This document shows positions 47,256 to 56,597 of a stretch of 64,000 nucleotides of DNA, piece by piece. The stretch covers positions 1-64,000 of the forward strand of contig NZ_SZQA01000011.1 of NCBI RefSeq assembly GCF_005233835.1. Direction: 5' to 3'. The first letter of the stretch is position 1; each line of letters opens with the position of its first letter. The translations under genes and the position numbers were made by a program. The notes under the pieces were generated by a model. That model was not told the origin of the DNA, searched no databases, and saw only the letters and a program-made list of their open reading frames with translations. This DNA comes from Herbidospora galbida (GTDB lineage: Bacteria > Actinomycetota > Actinomycetes > Streptosporangiales > Streptosporangiaceae).

Positions 47256-47924
47256 ATGACCTGCGTACTTCTCGCCGAGGATGACACCTCGATCTCCGAG
47301 CCGCTTGCGCGCGCCCTGCGCCGGGAGGGCTACCAAGTCGAGGTGAGTCCCGACGGCCCGCAGGCCCTGGAAAGGGCACTCTCGGGAGGCGTCGACCTCA
47401 TCGTTCTCGACCTCGGTCTCCCGGAGATGGACGGCCTGGAGGTCGCCCGCCGTATCAGGGCCGAGGGCCACGGCACTCCCGTGCTGATCCTGACCGCTCG
47501 CGTCGACGAGGTCGACACCGTGGTCGGCCTCGACGCCGGGGCCGACGACTACGTCACCAAGCCGTTCCGCCTCGCCGAACTGCTCGCCCGCGTACGGGCC
47601 CTGCTGCGGCGGGGGACCTCCGAAACGCCGGTGGTCCAGGGCGTGCGGATCGACGCCGACTCCCGCCGGGCCTGGATGGGCGACAAGGAGCTCCATCTGA
47701 CCACCAAGGAGTTCGACCTGCTCCGCGTGCTCGTGCGCGACGCCGGCAAGGTCGTGACCCGGGAGCAGATCATGCGGGAGGTCTGGGACACCAACTGGTG
47801 GGGTTCCACCAAGACCCTCGACATGCACATCTCCTGGCTGCGGCGCAAGCTCGGTGACGACGCGGCGAAGCCGCGGTACATCACGACCGTCCGAGGGGTC
47901 GGCTTCCGCTTCGAACGCGAGTAA
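47256..47924 (+). CDS. OmpR/PhoB-type response regulator
   Basis: A 222-aa regulator. The receiver domain has the acidic pocket (AEDDTS), the phospho-acceptor Asp in LIVLDLGLPEMDG (about 51) and Lys in VTKPF. The C-terminal winged helix (HLTTKEFDLLRVLVRDAGKVVTREQI, then WGSTKTLDMHISWLRRKLG) binds DNA. It is six bases upstream of its sensor kinase gene. In actinomycetes this pair is often linked to purK/purE and GtrA, but its signal is not known. Confidence 0.92.
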   Translation: MTCVLLAEDDTSISEPLARALRREGYQVEVSPDGPQALERALSGGVDLIVLDLGLPEMDGLEVARRIRAEGHGTPVLILTARVDEVDTVVGLDAGADDYVTKPFRLAELLARVRALLRRGTSETPVVQGVRIDADSRRAWMGDKELHLTTKEFDLLRVLVRDAGKVVTREQIMREVWDTNWWGSTKTLDMHISWLRRKLGDDAAKPRYITTVRGVGFRFERE

Positions 47925-47929
47925 GGGGC

Positions 47930-49201
47930 ATGCGGAGGCGTCTGCTCTCTTCGATGCTGCTCGTCGCGGTCATCGCGGTGCTGCTGCTCGGAGTTCCCCT
48001 CGGTGTTGTCGTCGTACGTCTCATCAACGACGAGGCCGCGCAGGAGCTCCGAGCGGAGGCGACGCGCGTGCTGATCAGCGTTGAGTACGCCATCAGCCAG
48101 GAGCAGCCGGTCGATCCCAAACAACTGGAGCGGAACTACCCCAGCCGGTTCATCCAGGTCGCGTTCCGCGGCATCGAGCCGATCACCGTCGGCGTCGAAC
48201 CTCCCGTGAACCGGTCGCTGACCGAGGACGCGCGCTCCGAGAACGGCGTCGTCCGGCTCAGCCGCGACACCGCGGAGATCGACCGTGACATCCGGGCGCG
48301 GCTGCTGCTGACCATCGCCCTGGCGGTCGCCGCGCTGGTCGTGGCCATCGGGCTGGCGGTCGTGACGTCGCGGAGACTCACGCTGCCGCTCCTCGATCTG
48401 GCCAAGATCGCGGAGCGGCTGGGCTCGGGCGACGCCCGTCCGAGCAAACACCGCTACGGCATCCCCGAGCTCGACCGGGTCGCCGAGGTGCTCGACCGCA
48501 GCGCGATCCGCATCTCCGAGCTGCTCGGACGGGAGCGCGAGTTCGCCACCGACGCCTCCCACCAGCTCCGCACGCCCCTGACCGGGCTCACGATGCGCCT
48601 GGAGGAGATCGTCGCGGCGGCGTCCCAGCCGGCCATCGTGCGCGAGGAGGGGGAGGCGGCGATCGTCCAGGCCGAGCGCCTGACGGCGGTCATCGACGAG
48701 CTGCTCAACGCCGCCCGGCGGCAGCGCCACTCCCAGGCCGAGCCGATCGACGTCGACGAGGTGCTGGTCCAGCAGATCACCGAGTGGGATCCGGCGTTCC
48801 GGCGCTCCCACCGGTCGATCCAGCTCACCGGGAGCCGGGGCCTGCACGCGCTGGCCACCACGGGCGGGCTCAGCCAGGTCGTGGCCACGCTGCTGGACAA
48901 CTCCCTGCACCACGGGGGCGGCATCGTGTCGATCACCACGACGAGCTCGGAGAAGTCGATCGTCATCGAGGTCTCCGACCAGGGCGAAGGGGTGCCCGAG
49001 AAGATCCGTACCAGGATCTTCGAACGGAGTGTGACCGGCGGCAGCGGCACCGGGCTCGGGCTCACGCTGGCACGGTCACTGGTCGCCGCCGACGGCGGAC
49101 GGCTGGAGCTGGTCAAACCCCGGCCGGCCACGTTCGCGATCTTCCTGCGGAAGGTCGGCGACGACGAAAAGGGCTATCGCGTGGTGAGCGGCCCCGCCTG
49201 A
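47930..49201 (+). CDS. sensor histidine kinase
   Basis: A 423-aa kinase. Two membrane segments (LLSSMLLVAVIAVLLLGVPLGVVVV near the N-terminus and LLLTIALAVAALVVAIGLAVV near 127) flank an extracytoplasmic sensor region. A HAMP-like stretch, then the phospho-acceptor His in FATDASHQLRTPLTGL (near 204-219), N box (DNSLHHGG), G1 (DQGEGVPE) and G2 (GTGLGL) follow. The gene overlaps the end of the convergent GtrA gene by 28 bases. Confidence 0.92.
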   Translation: MRRRLLSSMLLVAVIAVLLLGVPLGVVVVRLINDEAAQELRAEATRVLISVEYAISQEQPVDPKQLERNYPSRFIQVAFRGIEPITVGVEPPVNRSLTEDARSENGVVRLSRDTAEIDRDIRARLLLTIALAVAALVVAIGLAVVTSRRLTLPLLDLAKIAERLGSGDARPSKHRYGIPELDRVAEVLDRSAIRISELLGREREFATDASHQLRTPLTGLTMRLEEIVAAASQPAIVREEGEAAIVQAERLTAVIDELLNAARRQRHSQAEPIDVDEVLVQQITEWDPAFRRSHRSIQLTGSRGLHALATTGGLSQVVATLLDNSLHHGGGIVSITTTSSEKSIVIEVSDQGEGVPEKIRTRIFERSVTGGSGTGLGLTLARSLVAADGGRLELVKPRPATFAIFLRKVGDDEKGYRVVSGPA

Positions 49202-49665
49202 CCTTCCTCCTGGACCACCGGCGGGGCCATGAACACCCAGCGCTTGTACGACCAGAAGCGGAACAGCGTGCCGAGACCGGTGCCGATCACGAGGCCGATG
49301 TTGTTGGCCAGCAGGCTGTCGAAGCCGAGCGTGTAGCGGATGAAGCCGAGGCAGATCAGCTCGATCAGCAGGCCGACGCCGTTGAAGGCGAAGAACAGGA
49401 TGTACTCGCGGGCCAGGCCGCTCTGCTCACGGTGGCGGAAGGTCCAGAACCGGTTGCCGAAGTAGGCGAACGTGGTGGCGACCACCGTGGCGATGACGTT
49501 GGCGATCAGCGTGCCCTCGGAGCCCCACATGGACCAGAGGATGTTCACCAGGCCGAACTTGATCACAGCGGCGATCGCGCCCACGGCGCCGAATTTGATC
49601 ACTTCACGGAGGAGGGTGGCGAATCGCGCATAGGCGCCGCGGATGAGTTGCTGCACGAGCCGCAC
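49174..49665 (-). CDS. GtrA-family membrane protein
   Basis: A 163-aa protein with four membrane helices (VIKFGAVGAIAAVIKFGLVNIL, GTLIANVIATVVATTFAYFGN, REYILFFAFNGVGLLIELICL, NNIGLVIGTGLGTLFRFWSYK). NRFWTFR and YKRWVF are characteristic of GtrA-like proteins, which flip or carry polyprenyl-linked sugars across the membrane for cell-surface glycans. The start is GTG at 49665 with AGGA upstream. Overlap with the kinase gene is tail-to-tail. Confidence 0.87.
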   Translation of the reverse strand: MRLVQQLIRGAYARFATLLREVIKFGAVGAIAAVIKFGLVNILWSMWGSEGTLIANVIATVVATTFAYFGNRFWTFRHREQSGLAREYILFFAFNGVGLLIELICLGFIRYTLGFDSLLANNIGLVIGTGLGTLFRFWSYKRWVFMAPPVVQEEGQAGPLTTR

Positions 49666-49874
49666 AGTCCTTCCTGGTGGGATGGGGTCGTCTCAGGCTA
49701 CCGGTTGGGGCTGTGAGCCGGGCTGAAAGCTTCCTCTGAGTCCCTTTCTGCCCAGGTCGTCCAAGAACATTTCAAGAAATTTCAGACTTTGCGGCCCGAT
49801 CGGGGCCGCCACGGGCTACGTTGGCGCCCGACGTCACACCCGCGCGCACATTTGGGAGAGGTGCGGGCATCCTC

Positions 49875-50822
49875 ATGGGCCGACTGAGCCGGACGATGAT
49901 CATCGGGATCGTGCTGGGCCTGTTGGCCGCCTGCGGTGGGCTGCCCGCGGAGACCACGGCCCGGGAGTCCCCTACTCGCGAGCCCGAGATCCTCACCCTG
50001 GCCGCCGCCGAGGCCGCCTTCGCCGAGCTGGGCGAGCTCGAGACCGCCTGGGGCGACAGCGACTGCGACGGCGTGGCCCGGCTGCTCGCCGCCCCCGCCG
50101 CCGAGCTGGGCGGCGCCGCCTGCACGGCCACCGCGCTCGGTCACGAGAGCGCCCGGTTCGACTACGGCGAGCCGGAGTTCTACCTGCCGAGCCGCACCGC
50201 CAGGGGCAAGCCCTGGTTCGCCGCCCTGGCGAAGAAGCCCGGCCCGGCCTACTTCGTCTTCACCCAGGGCAAGGACGGCTGGCGGCTGGCCCTCGGGCCG
50301 GTCCCGGTGCCCGACGGCGCCCCCGAGGTGCCCGTGACCGAAGCCGTCGTGCCCGCCGGCGGCGTCAACCCGCAGGTCACCGCCAGCCTGGTGTCTCAGC
50401 GCTGCCTGACTTATCTGACCGACCCGACGGGCGTCAACGGCATCCGCGTCTCCTCCGGCGACGCCATGCGCCAACTGCGCGACTCGATGACCCGGGCCCC
50501 GGCGGCGCACCGTCCCGACAAGACCAGCGTCGACGTGCGCCTCGTCCGAGGCGCGCCGGTCCACGTGCTGGCCCTTCCCGGCGGCGCCTCCCTCGTCTTC
50601 CACACCCTGCGCGTGGTCACCACCCAGACTCCGGGCCCCGGCCGGAGCGAACTGGCCGATCCCGCCTTCGCCGACCGGGACGTCCGCGCCTTCGCCGGGC
50701 AGGGCCGGCTCGTCAAGCTGACCGCCGAGGAGCTGTTGTTCCTGGCCACGAAGGTCGACGCCGACGGCCGGATGACGACCGTGGGGATGGGCCGCAGGCT
50801 GGCCTCCGTGACGAACGGCTGA
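49875..50822 (+). CDS. putative lipoprotein
   Basis: A 315-aa protein. The signal ends in the lipobox LLAACGG (MGRLSRTMIIGIVLGLLAAC), so it is lipidated and held outside the membrane. The mature part is Ala/Gly-rich, with ARLLAAPAAELGGAACTATALG and WFAALAKKPGPAYFVFTQGKDGWRLALGPV. I recognise no family. The start is ATG at 49875 (MGRLSR); the longer frame from 49821 gives an implausibly long N-terminus. It ends 25 bases before purK. Confidence 0.78.
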   Translation: MGRLSRTMIIGIVLGLLAACGGLPAETTARESPTREPEILTLAAAEAAFAELGELETAWGDSDCDGVARLLAAPAAELGGAACTATALGHESARFDYGEPEFYLPSRTARGKPWFAALAKKPGPAYFVFTQGKDGWRLALGPVPVPDGAPEVPVTEAVVPAGGVNPQVTASLVSQRCLTYLTDPTGVNGIRVSSGDAMRQLRDSMTRAPAAHRPDKTSVDVRLVRGAPVHVLALPGGASLVFHTLRVVTTQTPGPGRSELADPAFADRDVRAFAGQGRLVKLTAEELLFLATKVDADGRMTTVGMGRRLASVTNG

Positions 50823-50847
50823 ACCGGGCTGGGTAAGCTTCCCCTTC

Positions 50848-51942
50848 GTGAACAGCCCCTTCATCGTCGGCATGGTCGGCGCCGGGCAGCTGGCCCGGAT
50901 GACCCAGCAGGCCGCCATCGCCCTCGGCGTCGAGCTCCGGGTGCTGGCCGGTTCGCGCGACGAGAGCGCGGCCAAGGTCGTCGTCGACACCCGGCTCGGC
51001 GACCACCGCGACCTCGACGACCTCCTGGCCCTGGCCAAGGGCTGCGACGTGGTGACCTTCGACCACGAGCACGTGCCGACCGAGCTGATCGAGTCGCTCG
51101 GCGTGCCGGCCCGGCCGGGCGCCGCGGCGCTCGTCCACGCCCAGGACAAGCGGGTCATGCGTGAACGGCTGACCGCTCTCGGGGTGCCGTGCCCCCGGTG
51201 GAGCTCGACCGACTTCACCGCCCCCGTCGTGCTGAAGGCCGTCAGGGGCGGCTACGACGGGCGGGGCGTGTGGGTGGCGCGGACCCAGGCCGAGGTCGAC
51301 GAGGTGGTCTCCCACGGGATCGACCTCATCGCCGAGGAGATCGTGCCCTTCGAGCGGGAGCTCGCCGTGCTGGTGGCGCGCTCGCCCCACGGGCAGGGGG
51401 TGGCCTACCCGGTCGTGGAGACCGTCCAGGAAGACGGGATCTGCGTCGAGGTGATCGCGCCCGCCCCCGGTCTCGACCCCGAGCTCGCCGCCGAGGCGCA
51501 GCGGATCGCCCTGACCATCGCCGAGGAGCTCGGCGTGACCGGCCTGCTGGCGGTGGAGATGTTCCAGACCGCCACGGGCCTGCTGGTGAACGAGCTGGCC
51601 ATGCGCCCGCACAACTCCGGGCACTGGACGATCGAGGGCGCCCGCACCTCTCAGTTCGAGCAGCACCTGCGGGCGGTGCTCGACCTGCCGCTGGGCTCGC
51701 CCGAGATGGCGGCTCCCGTGGTCGTGATGGCCAACCTGCTGGGCGGCCCCGAGCCCGACGTGTACTCGCGCTACGAGCACGTGATGGCCAACGACCCCGG
51801 CATCAAGATCCACTTCTACGGCAAGGACGTCCGTCCGGGCCGCAAGATCGGCCACGTGACCGCCCTCGGCGACGACCTCGACGAGGTCCGCGCGAGGGCC
51901 CGGCACGCGGTCACCTGCCTGAGAGGACCTCTCGGTGTCTGA
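50848..51942 (+). CDS. purK: N5-carboxyaminoimidazole ribonucleotide synthase
   Basis: A 364-aa ATP-grasp enzyme of purine synthesis that converts AIR plus ATP and bicarbonate to N5-[54 protein letters not shown] and [19 protein letters not shown] are all in place. The start is GTG at 50848. purE overlaps its end by eight bases, so the two are coupled. Confidence 0.96.
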   Translation: MNSPFIVGMVGAGQLARMTQQAAIALGVELRVLAGSRDESAAKVVVDTRLGDHRDLDDLLALAKGCDVVTFDHEHVPTELIESLGVPARPGAAALVHAQDKRVMRERLTALGVPCPRWSSTDFTAPVVLKAVRGGYDGRGVWVARTQAEVDEVVSHGIDLIAEEIVPFERELAVLVARSPHGQGVAYPVVETVQEDGICVEVIAPAPGLDPELAAEAQRIALTIAEELGVTGLLAVEMFQTATGLLVNELAMRPHNSGHWTIEGARTSQFEQHLRAVLDLPLGSPEMAAPVVVMANLLGGPEPDVYSRYEHVMANDPGIKIHFYGKDVRPGRKIGHVTALGDDLDEVRARARHAVTCLRGPLGV

Positions 51943-52453
51943 CCTGACGCCTTCCGTCGGCATCGTCATGGGCAGCGACAGCGACTGGCCCGTCATGGGC
52001 CAGGCCGCCGAGGCGCTGCGCGAGTTCGGAGTGTCCTTCGAGGCCGACGTCGTGTCGGCCCACCGGATGCCCGAGGAGATGATCGCGTACGGCAAGTCGG
52101 CCGCCTCCCGGGGCCTGAAGGTGATCGTGGCGGGCGCGGGCGGCGCGGCCCACCTGCCGGGCATGCTGGCCTCCGTGACCCCGCTGCCGGTCATCGGCGT
52201 GCCGGTGCCGCTGAAGTACCTCGACGGGATGGACTCGCTGCTGTCGATCGTCCAGATGCCGGCCGGCGTCCCGGTCGCGACGGTCGCGGTCGGCGGGGCC
52301 CGCAACGCGGGGCTGCTGGCGGTACGGATCCTCGCGGCGTCCGACCCGGCGCTGCAGGAGCGGATGGTCGAGTTCCAGGCCGACCTGAAGAAGACCGCCT
52401 ACGCCAAGGGCGAGGCCCTCCGGAAGGCCGCGGCAGAAGGCGCCGCTTCGTAG
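51935..52453 (+). CDS. purE: N5-carboxyaminoimidazole ribonucleotide mutase
   Basis: A 172-aa class I PurE that isomerises N5-CAIR to CAIR, the step after PurK. The substrate loop [18 protein letters not shown] and [11 protein letters not shown] are intact. The start is GTG at 51935, overlapping purK. It is followed by a convergent small gene four bases past its stop. Confidence 0.96.
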   Translation: MSDLTPSVGIVMGSDSDWPVMGQAAEALREFGVSFEADVVSAHRMPEEMIAYGKSAASRGLKVIVAGAGGAAHLPGMLASVTPLPVIGVPVPLKYLDGMDSLLSIVQMPAGVPVATVAVGGARNAGLLAVRILAASDPALQERMVEFQADLKKTAYAKGEALRKAAAEGAAS

Positions 52454-52456
52454 GGA

Positions 52457-52738
52457 CTACTTCTTCGGAGTCTGGCCGGTTCCCCCGCAGCGATGACAGT
52501 TGACCCATTTGCGCGTGACCACGGTGGCGCCGGATGCGGTCTTGAACTCGACGACCTCATGCCATCCGCCGGCTCCTTGGCACTGACCGCAGGTCTCGTT
52601 GTCGGCTGTGGTGAGTCCTCTTTCCGGGCCCGGATTGAGAGCGGCGATTACGGCGTTCTTCTGCTGTTCGCTGAGGAACGGGAGGCTGATCACACTTCCG
52701 CGAGGAGTCGTGTACGTCACGAAGTAATCGTTCGACAT
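52457..52738 (-). CDS. small protein with DnaJ-type zinc finger
   Basis: A 93-aa protein. Two CXXCXGXG-type motifs (CGQCQGAGG and CHRCGGTG) form a DnaJ-like zinc-binding site, and there is no J domain. The first half (FVTYTTPRGSVISLPFLSEQQ) is a small beta-rich region. The start at 52738 (MSNDYF) is the likely one; the ORF is open to 52753. The four-base gap to purE means the stops nearly meet. Role unknown. Confidence 0.7.
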   Translation of the reverse strand: MSNDYFVTYTTPRGSVISLPFLSEQQKNAVIAALNPGPERGLTTADNETCGQCQGAGGWHEVVEFKTASGATVVTRKWVNCHRCGGTGQTPKK

Positions 52739-52791
52739 GCCTCGAACGTACATAAAGGTCTAGTGCTCGTATATCGCGGTTGGGTGATGGT

Positions 52792-54102
52792 TTACTGCGG
52801 CCGGCCGAGGGCACGGTAGGTCCAGCCGGCCTCTCGCCAGGTCGTGGCGTCGAGGGCGTTGCGGCCGTCGACGATGTTGCGGACACTCACCACGCGGCCC
52901 AGGGTGTGGGGGTCGAGGTCGACGAACTCCTGCCATTCGGTCAGCAGCAGGACCACGTCGGCGTCGCGGGCGGCGTCCAGGGCCGATTCGGCGTAGCCGA
53001 GGGTCGGCTGGGCCTTGCGGGCGTTGTCGAGGGCGACCGGGTCGTAGACGGTGACCGATCCGCCCTCGTGGCCGATCGTGGCGGCGACGTCGAGGGCGGG
53101 GGAGTCGCGGATGTCGTCGGAGTTGGGCTTGAAGGCGGCGCCCAGGACGCCGACCACGCGGTTGCGGAAGGAGCCGCCGACCATGTCGCGGGCCAGGTCG
53201 ACCATGCGGGCGCGGCGGCGCATGTTGATCGCGTCGACCTCGCGCAGGAAGGTCAGGGCCTGGTCGGCGCCCAGTTCCCCGGCGCGGGCCATGAAGGCGC
53301 GGATGTCCTTGGGCAGGCAGCCGCCGCCGAACCCCAGGCCGGGGTTGAGGAAGCGGCCGCCGATGCGTTCGTCGTACGAGAGAGCCTTGGAGAGCTGTTT
53401 CACGTCGGCCTGGGCGGCCTCGCAGACCTCGGCCATGGCGTTGATGAACGAGATCTTGGTGGCCAGGAACGCGTTGGCGGCCGACTTGACCAGCTCGGCG
53501 GTCGGGAAGTCGGTGACCACGATCGGGACCTCGCCGAGCGGCGCGTAGACCTCCCGGAGGATCCGCTCGGCCCTGGGTGAGGCGACGCCGAGGACGATCC
53601 GGTCGGGGTGGAGGGTGTCGTTCACGGCGAAGCCCTCACGGAGGAACTCGGGGTTCCAGGCCAGCTCGACGTGGTCGCCCGCCAGCCGCTGGAGCCGGGT
53701 GGCGAGGCGCTGGGCGGTGCCGACCGGGACGGTCGACTTGCCCACGACGAGACAGTCGCGCCGCAGGTGCGGGCCCAGGGAGTCGACGACCTGGTCGAGG
53801 TAGGAGACGTCGGCGGCGTACTCGCCCCTCTTCTGGGGGGTACCGACGCAGACGAAGTGGACGTCGCCGAACTCCGCGACCTCCTCGTAGGAGGTGGTGA
53901 ACCGCAGCCGGCCGGTGGCCACGTGTTTCTTGAGGAGGGCCTCCAGGCCCGGTTCGTAGATCGGCGACTCGCCGCGCCGCAGCCGGGCGATCTTGTCGGG
54001 ATCGACGTCGAGCCCGAGCACGTCGAAGCCGAGCTCCGCCATGCACGCGGCATGCGTCGCTCCCAGATATCCGGTCCCCAGGACCGTCAGTCGGTGTGTC
54101 AC
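52792..54102 (-). CDS. ugd: UDP-glucose/GDP-mannose-type 6-dehydrogenase
   Basis: A 436-aa enzyme that oxidises a UDP-hexose at C6 to the uronic acid for cell-surface polysaccharides. NAD-binding VLGTGYLGATHAACMAELG begins the protein. The catalytic Cys is in FGGGCLPKD, and Lys (KSAANAFLATKISFINAMAE) is conserved. VLGAAFKPNSDDIRDSPAL marks the C-terminal domain. I chose GTG at 54102 because GAGGGGAG is seven bases upstream; an ATG at 54129 lacks one. It is divergent from the acyl-CoA dehydrogenase. Confidence 0.92.
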   Translation of the reverse strand: MTHRLTVLGTGYLGATHAACMAELGFDVLGLDVDPDKIARLRRGESPIYEPGLEALLKKHVATGRLRFTTSYEEVAEFGDVHFVCVGTPQKRGEYAADVSYLDQVVDSLGPHLRRDCLVVGKSTVPVGTAQRLATRLQRLAGDHVELAWNPEFLREGFAVNDTLHPDRIVLGVASPRAERILREVYAPLGEVPIVVTDFPTAELVKSAANAFLATKISFINAMAEVCEAAQADVKQLSKALSYDERIGGRFLNPGLGFGGGCLPKDIRAFMARAGELGADQALTFLREVDAINMRRRARMVDLARDMVGGSFRNRVVGVLGAAFKPNSDDIRDSPALDVAATIGHEGGSVTVYDPVALDNARKAQPTLGYAESALDAARDADVVLLLTEWQEFVDLDPHTLGRVVSVRNIVDGRNALDATTWREAGWTYRALGRPQ

Positions 54103-54212
54103 GCCGCCGCTCCCCTCGATGACCTGCATTTATCAGGGTGTGTGATGTTACCTGAGGCTATCCGGGGCAGATCGCCCACCGCTGCGATAGTTGGACGTCC
54201 TAGAATCCGTAC

Positions 54213-55376
54213 ATGAGCTTTCCTCTGTACGCGCCGGCGGAGGAGCACGACATGCTCCGCGAGGCGGTCCGGGCCCTGGCCGAAGAGAAGATCGCCCCGC
54301 GCGCCGCCGCGGCCGACGAGAACGAGGAGTTCCCCGAAGACTCCTACAAAGACCTCGTCGCGGCTGATTTCCACGCGGTCCACGTGCCCGAGGAATACGG
54401 CGGAGCGGGGGCCGACGCGCTCGCGGCGGTGATCGTCATCGAGGAGGTGGCCCGGGTCTGCGCGTCCTCCTCGCTCATCCCCGCGGTCAACAAGCTCGGC
54501 ACGGTGCCCCTGCTGCTGTCGGCGTCGGCGGAGCTCAAGGCGGCCTACCTGCCCGCCGTCGCCCGGGGCGAGGCGATGTTCTCCTACGCCCTCTCCGAGG
54601 CCGAGGCCGGCTCCGACGCCGCCGCGATGCGCACCCGCGCCGTGGCCGACGGCGACTCCTACGTCCTCGACGGCGTGAAGACGTGGATCACCAACGCCGG
54701 GATCTCCGAGTACTACACGGTGATGGCGGTGACCGACCCGTCGGCCGGCGCCCGGGGGATCTCCGCGTTCGTCGTCGAGAAGTCCGACGAGGGCGTCTCG
54801 TTCGGGCCGAAGGAGAGGAAGCTCGGCATCAAGGGCTCGCCGACCCGGCAGGTGATCCTCGAGAACGTGCGCATCCCCGCCTCCCGCATGATCGGCGCCC
54901 CCGGCACGGGCTTCAAGACCGCCCTGGCGACCCTCGACCACACCCGCATCACCATCGCCGCGCAGGCCCTCGGCATCGCCCAGGGGGCGCTCGACTTCGC
55001 CGTGGGGTACGTCAAGGAGCGCCGGCAGTTCGGCAAGGCCATCGGCGACTTCCAGGGCGTCCAGTTCATGATCGCCGACATGGCGATGAAGCTGGAGGCG
55101 GCGCGGCAGCTGACCTATGCGGCGGCGGCCAAGTCGGAGCTGGCGATGCACGGCACGCCGGTCAAGGACCTGACGTTCTTCTCCTCGGCGGCCAAGACGG
55201 CGGCCTCCGACGCGGCGATGGAGATCACGACCGACGCGGTGCAGCTGCTCGGGGGGTACGGGTACACGCGCGACTATCCGGTGGAGCGGATGATGCGCGA
55301 CGCGAAGATCACCCAGATCTACGAGGGGACCAACCAGATCCAGCGCATGGTGATGGCGCGGCAGCTGCTCAAGTAG
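54213..55376 (+). CDS. acyl-CoA dehydrogenase
   Basis: A 387-aa FAD enzyme that puts a double bond into acyl-CoA. Family motifs: [82 protein letters not shown] (catalytic Glu in YEGTNQ). A 14-base-stem terminator follows. It is the last core gene before the island to the right. Confidence 0.95.
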   Translation: MSFPLYAPAEEHDMLREAVRALAEEKIAPRAAAADENEEFPEDSYKDLVAADFHAVHVPEEYGGAGADALAAVIVIEEVARVCASSSLIPAVNKLGTVPLLLSASAELKAAYLPAVARGEAMFSYALSEAEAGSDAAAMRTRAVADGDSYVLDGVKTWITNAGISEYYTVMAVTDPSAGARGISAFVVEKSDEGVSFGPKERKLGIKGSPTRQVILENVRIPASRMIGAPGTGFKTALATLDHTRITIAAQALGIAQGALDFAVGYVKERRQFGKAIGDFQGVQFMIADMAMKLEAARQLTYAAAAKSELAMHGTPVKDLTFFSSAAKTAASDAAMEITTDAVQLLGGYGYTRDYPVERMMRDAKITQIYEGTNQIQRMVMARQLLK

Positions 55377-55386
55377 GGCCTGAACA

Positions 55387-55426
55387 GCGAAACCCCGCCG
55401 AGGCTGGTTCTGCGGCGGGGTTTCGC
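55387..55426 (+). terminator. terminator after acyl-CoA dehydrogenase
   Basis: A 14-base perfect stem (55387-55400 with 55413-55426) with a 12-base loop begins ten bases past the stop. Confidence 0.8.
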
Positions 55427-55469
55427 GGGTCGGCTTAGGCGACCTAAAGGATCACTGTTCCGTCCGTGT

Positions 55470-55772
55470 TCAGTGAGAGATGAGACGCGGGCGGAACAGG
55501 CGATCGTCGATCGCTTTGCGGGCTCGGTCGTGGGAGCCGGGCATCAGGTGCGCATAGACACGCAGAGTGAAGCCCGGGTCGGCGTGGCCGGGGTACTCGG
55601 CGAGGTCCTTTACGGAGACCGCGCCGGCCAGAATCATGCTCGCGTAGGAGTGGCGGAGCTGGTGGAGGCCTTCTTCGCGCGACGTCGTGAAACGCGTCCG
55701 GCTGTTGGCGTCCTTCGTCGGCGCGGGGACTTGGAAAGGCTCGATCCAGGGCGGCTTCCAGTCATGCCATCC
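55470..55772 (-). pseudogene. tyrosine integrase remnant (C-terminal quarter)
   Basis: Read on the minus strand, 100 codons after a TAG (55773-55775) encode the C-terminal catalytic part of a phage-type tyrosine recombinase: LHQLRHSYASMILAG (Arg and His), LAEYPGHADPGFTLRVYAHLMPGS (His and the nucleophile Tyr). Intact enzymes have about 380-400 residues, so the N-terminal binding domains are gone. There is no plausible start codon position with a ribosome site, and the upstream neighbour ends 39 bases away. It marks an old integration event at the edge of the accessory operon. Confidence 0.8.
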
Positions 55773-55810
55773 CTAGAAGGGGACGCCCCGAGGCCCGTCT
55801 TTCTTCGGCG

Positions 55811-56593
55811 CTAAGCCTTGAACGTCTTGGTTGGAAGGGACCACAGCTTCAGGCAGTCCTTGGAGGTGAGGAACGTCTCCCACGAAAGGCTGAAGCAAGG
55901 ATTGAGGAAGGTCTTCAGTTTGAGGACCGAGACCGTGCCGATCGCCTTGGCCGCCAGGTCCCAGGCCGCGTCGTTGGCGACTTCCTTCAACAGCCACCAG
56001 AGGTTGGACTTGAGCCTCTTCAGAACGGGAATGATCGCCTTTATCTCCGCAGGCGACAGCGTGTTAGACGGCTTCTTCGTCCGCGATTTCTGCTGGAGTT
56101 CCGCCACGTCGTCCTTGATGGCCTGCAGTAGTCCGTGGCCGAGGTGCGCGACGGTCACCTTGACCGCGCCGGCGTTGTCGCCAAGGCATGTGTCGCCGTC
56201 ATGGATGCGGAACCGCAGCCGTCCTGACTGCTTGATCGAGAAGACGCCACCGGCGCCCACTTCCGTGAGATTGATCTGGTCGACGCTCGCCAGGAGTTTG
56301 CCGTAGGCGGCCGGCTTCAGCTTGCAGCCCTGCCAGATCTGCGCATCGATGTGGGCCGGATATCCGGCCGGGCCGACGTGCGGGAAGTTGCGGTGGTCCA
56401 CTGTCCAGGTTCCCGAGATGAACCTGACGATGAGGGTGTCGCCGGCGTGGAGGAAAAGTCCGGCATCCTGCCAGCCGTCCGTCGCCGAGACGGAGACGGT
56501 CACGGGTGCTCTTCCGCTGCTGGCATTGGCCGGAGCGACTCCGCCCATGGCTATCATGACCAACGCCGCACAGAATGACGCGATGCTCCTCAT
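55811..56593 (-). CDS. secreted protein with PA-IL (LecA)-like lectin domain
   Basis: A 260-aa protein. A signal peptide (ASFCAALVMIAMGGVAPANA) is followed by a domain of about 30-150 like the galactose-binding LecA fold (VSVSATDGWQDAGLFLHAGDTLIVRF, HVGPAGYP, GKLLASVDQINLTEVGAGGVF, then GRLRFRIHDGDTCLGDNAGAVKVTV). The C-terminal 100 residues are helical with two Cys. The family relation is my recognition of pattern, not a search. It starts five bases downstream of the previous gene's stop, so it is the last gene of the island operon. It may target a surface sugar of host, phage or neighbour. Confidence 0.65.
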   Translation of the reverse strand: MRSIASFCAALVMIAMGGVAPANASSGRAPVTVSVSATDGWQDAGLFLHAGDTLIVRFISGTWTVDHRNFPHVGPAGYPAHIDAQIWQGCKLKPAAYGKLLASVDQINLTEVGAGGVFSIKQSGRLRFRIHDGDTCLGDNAGAVKVTVAHLGHGLLQAIKDDVAELQQKSRTKKPSNTLSPAEIKAIIPVLKRLKSNLWWLLKEVANDAAWDLAAKAIGTVSVLKLKTFLNPCFSLSWETFLTSKDCLKLWSLPTKTFKA

Positions 56594-56597
56594 GATC

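Noticed and set aside
55430-55470. tRNA or attachment site beside the integrase remnant
   Set aside because: No tRNA-like cloverleaf and no direct repeat visible in the window.
55473-55814. Plus-strand 113-aa frame in the integrase remnant
   Set aside because: The opposite strand gives clear integrase motifs; this is antisense.
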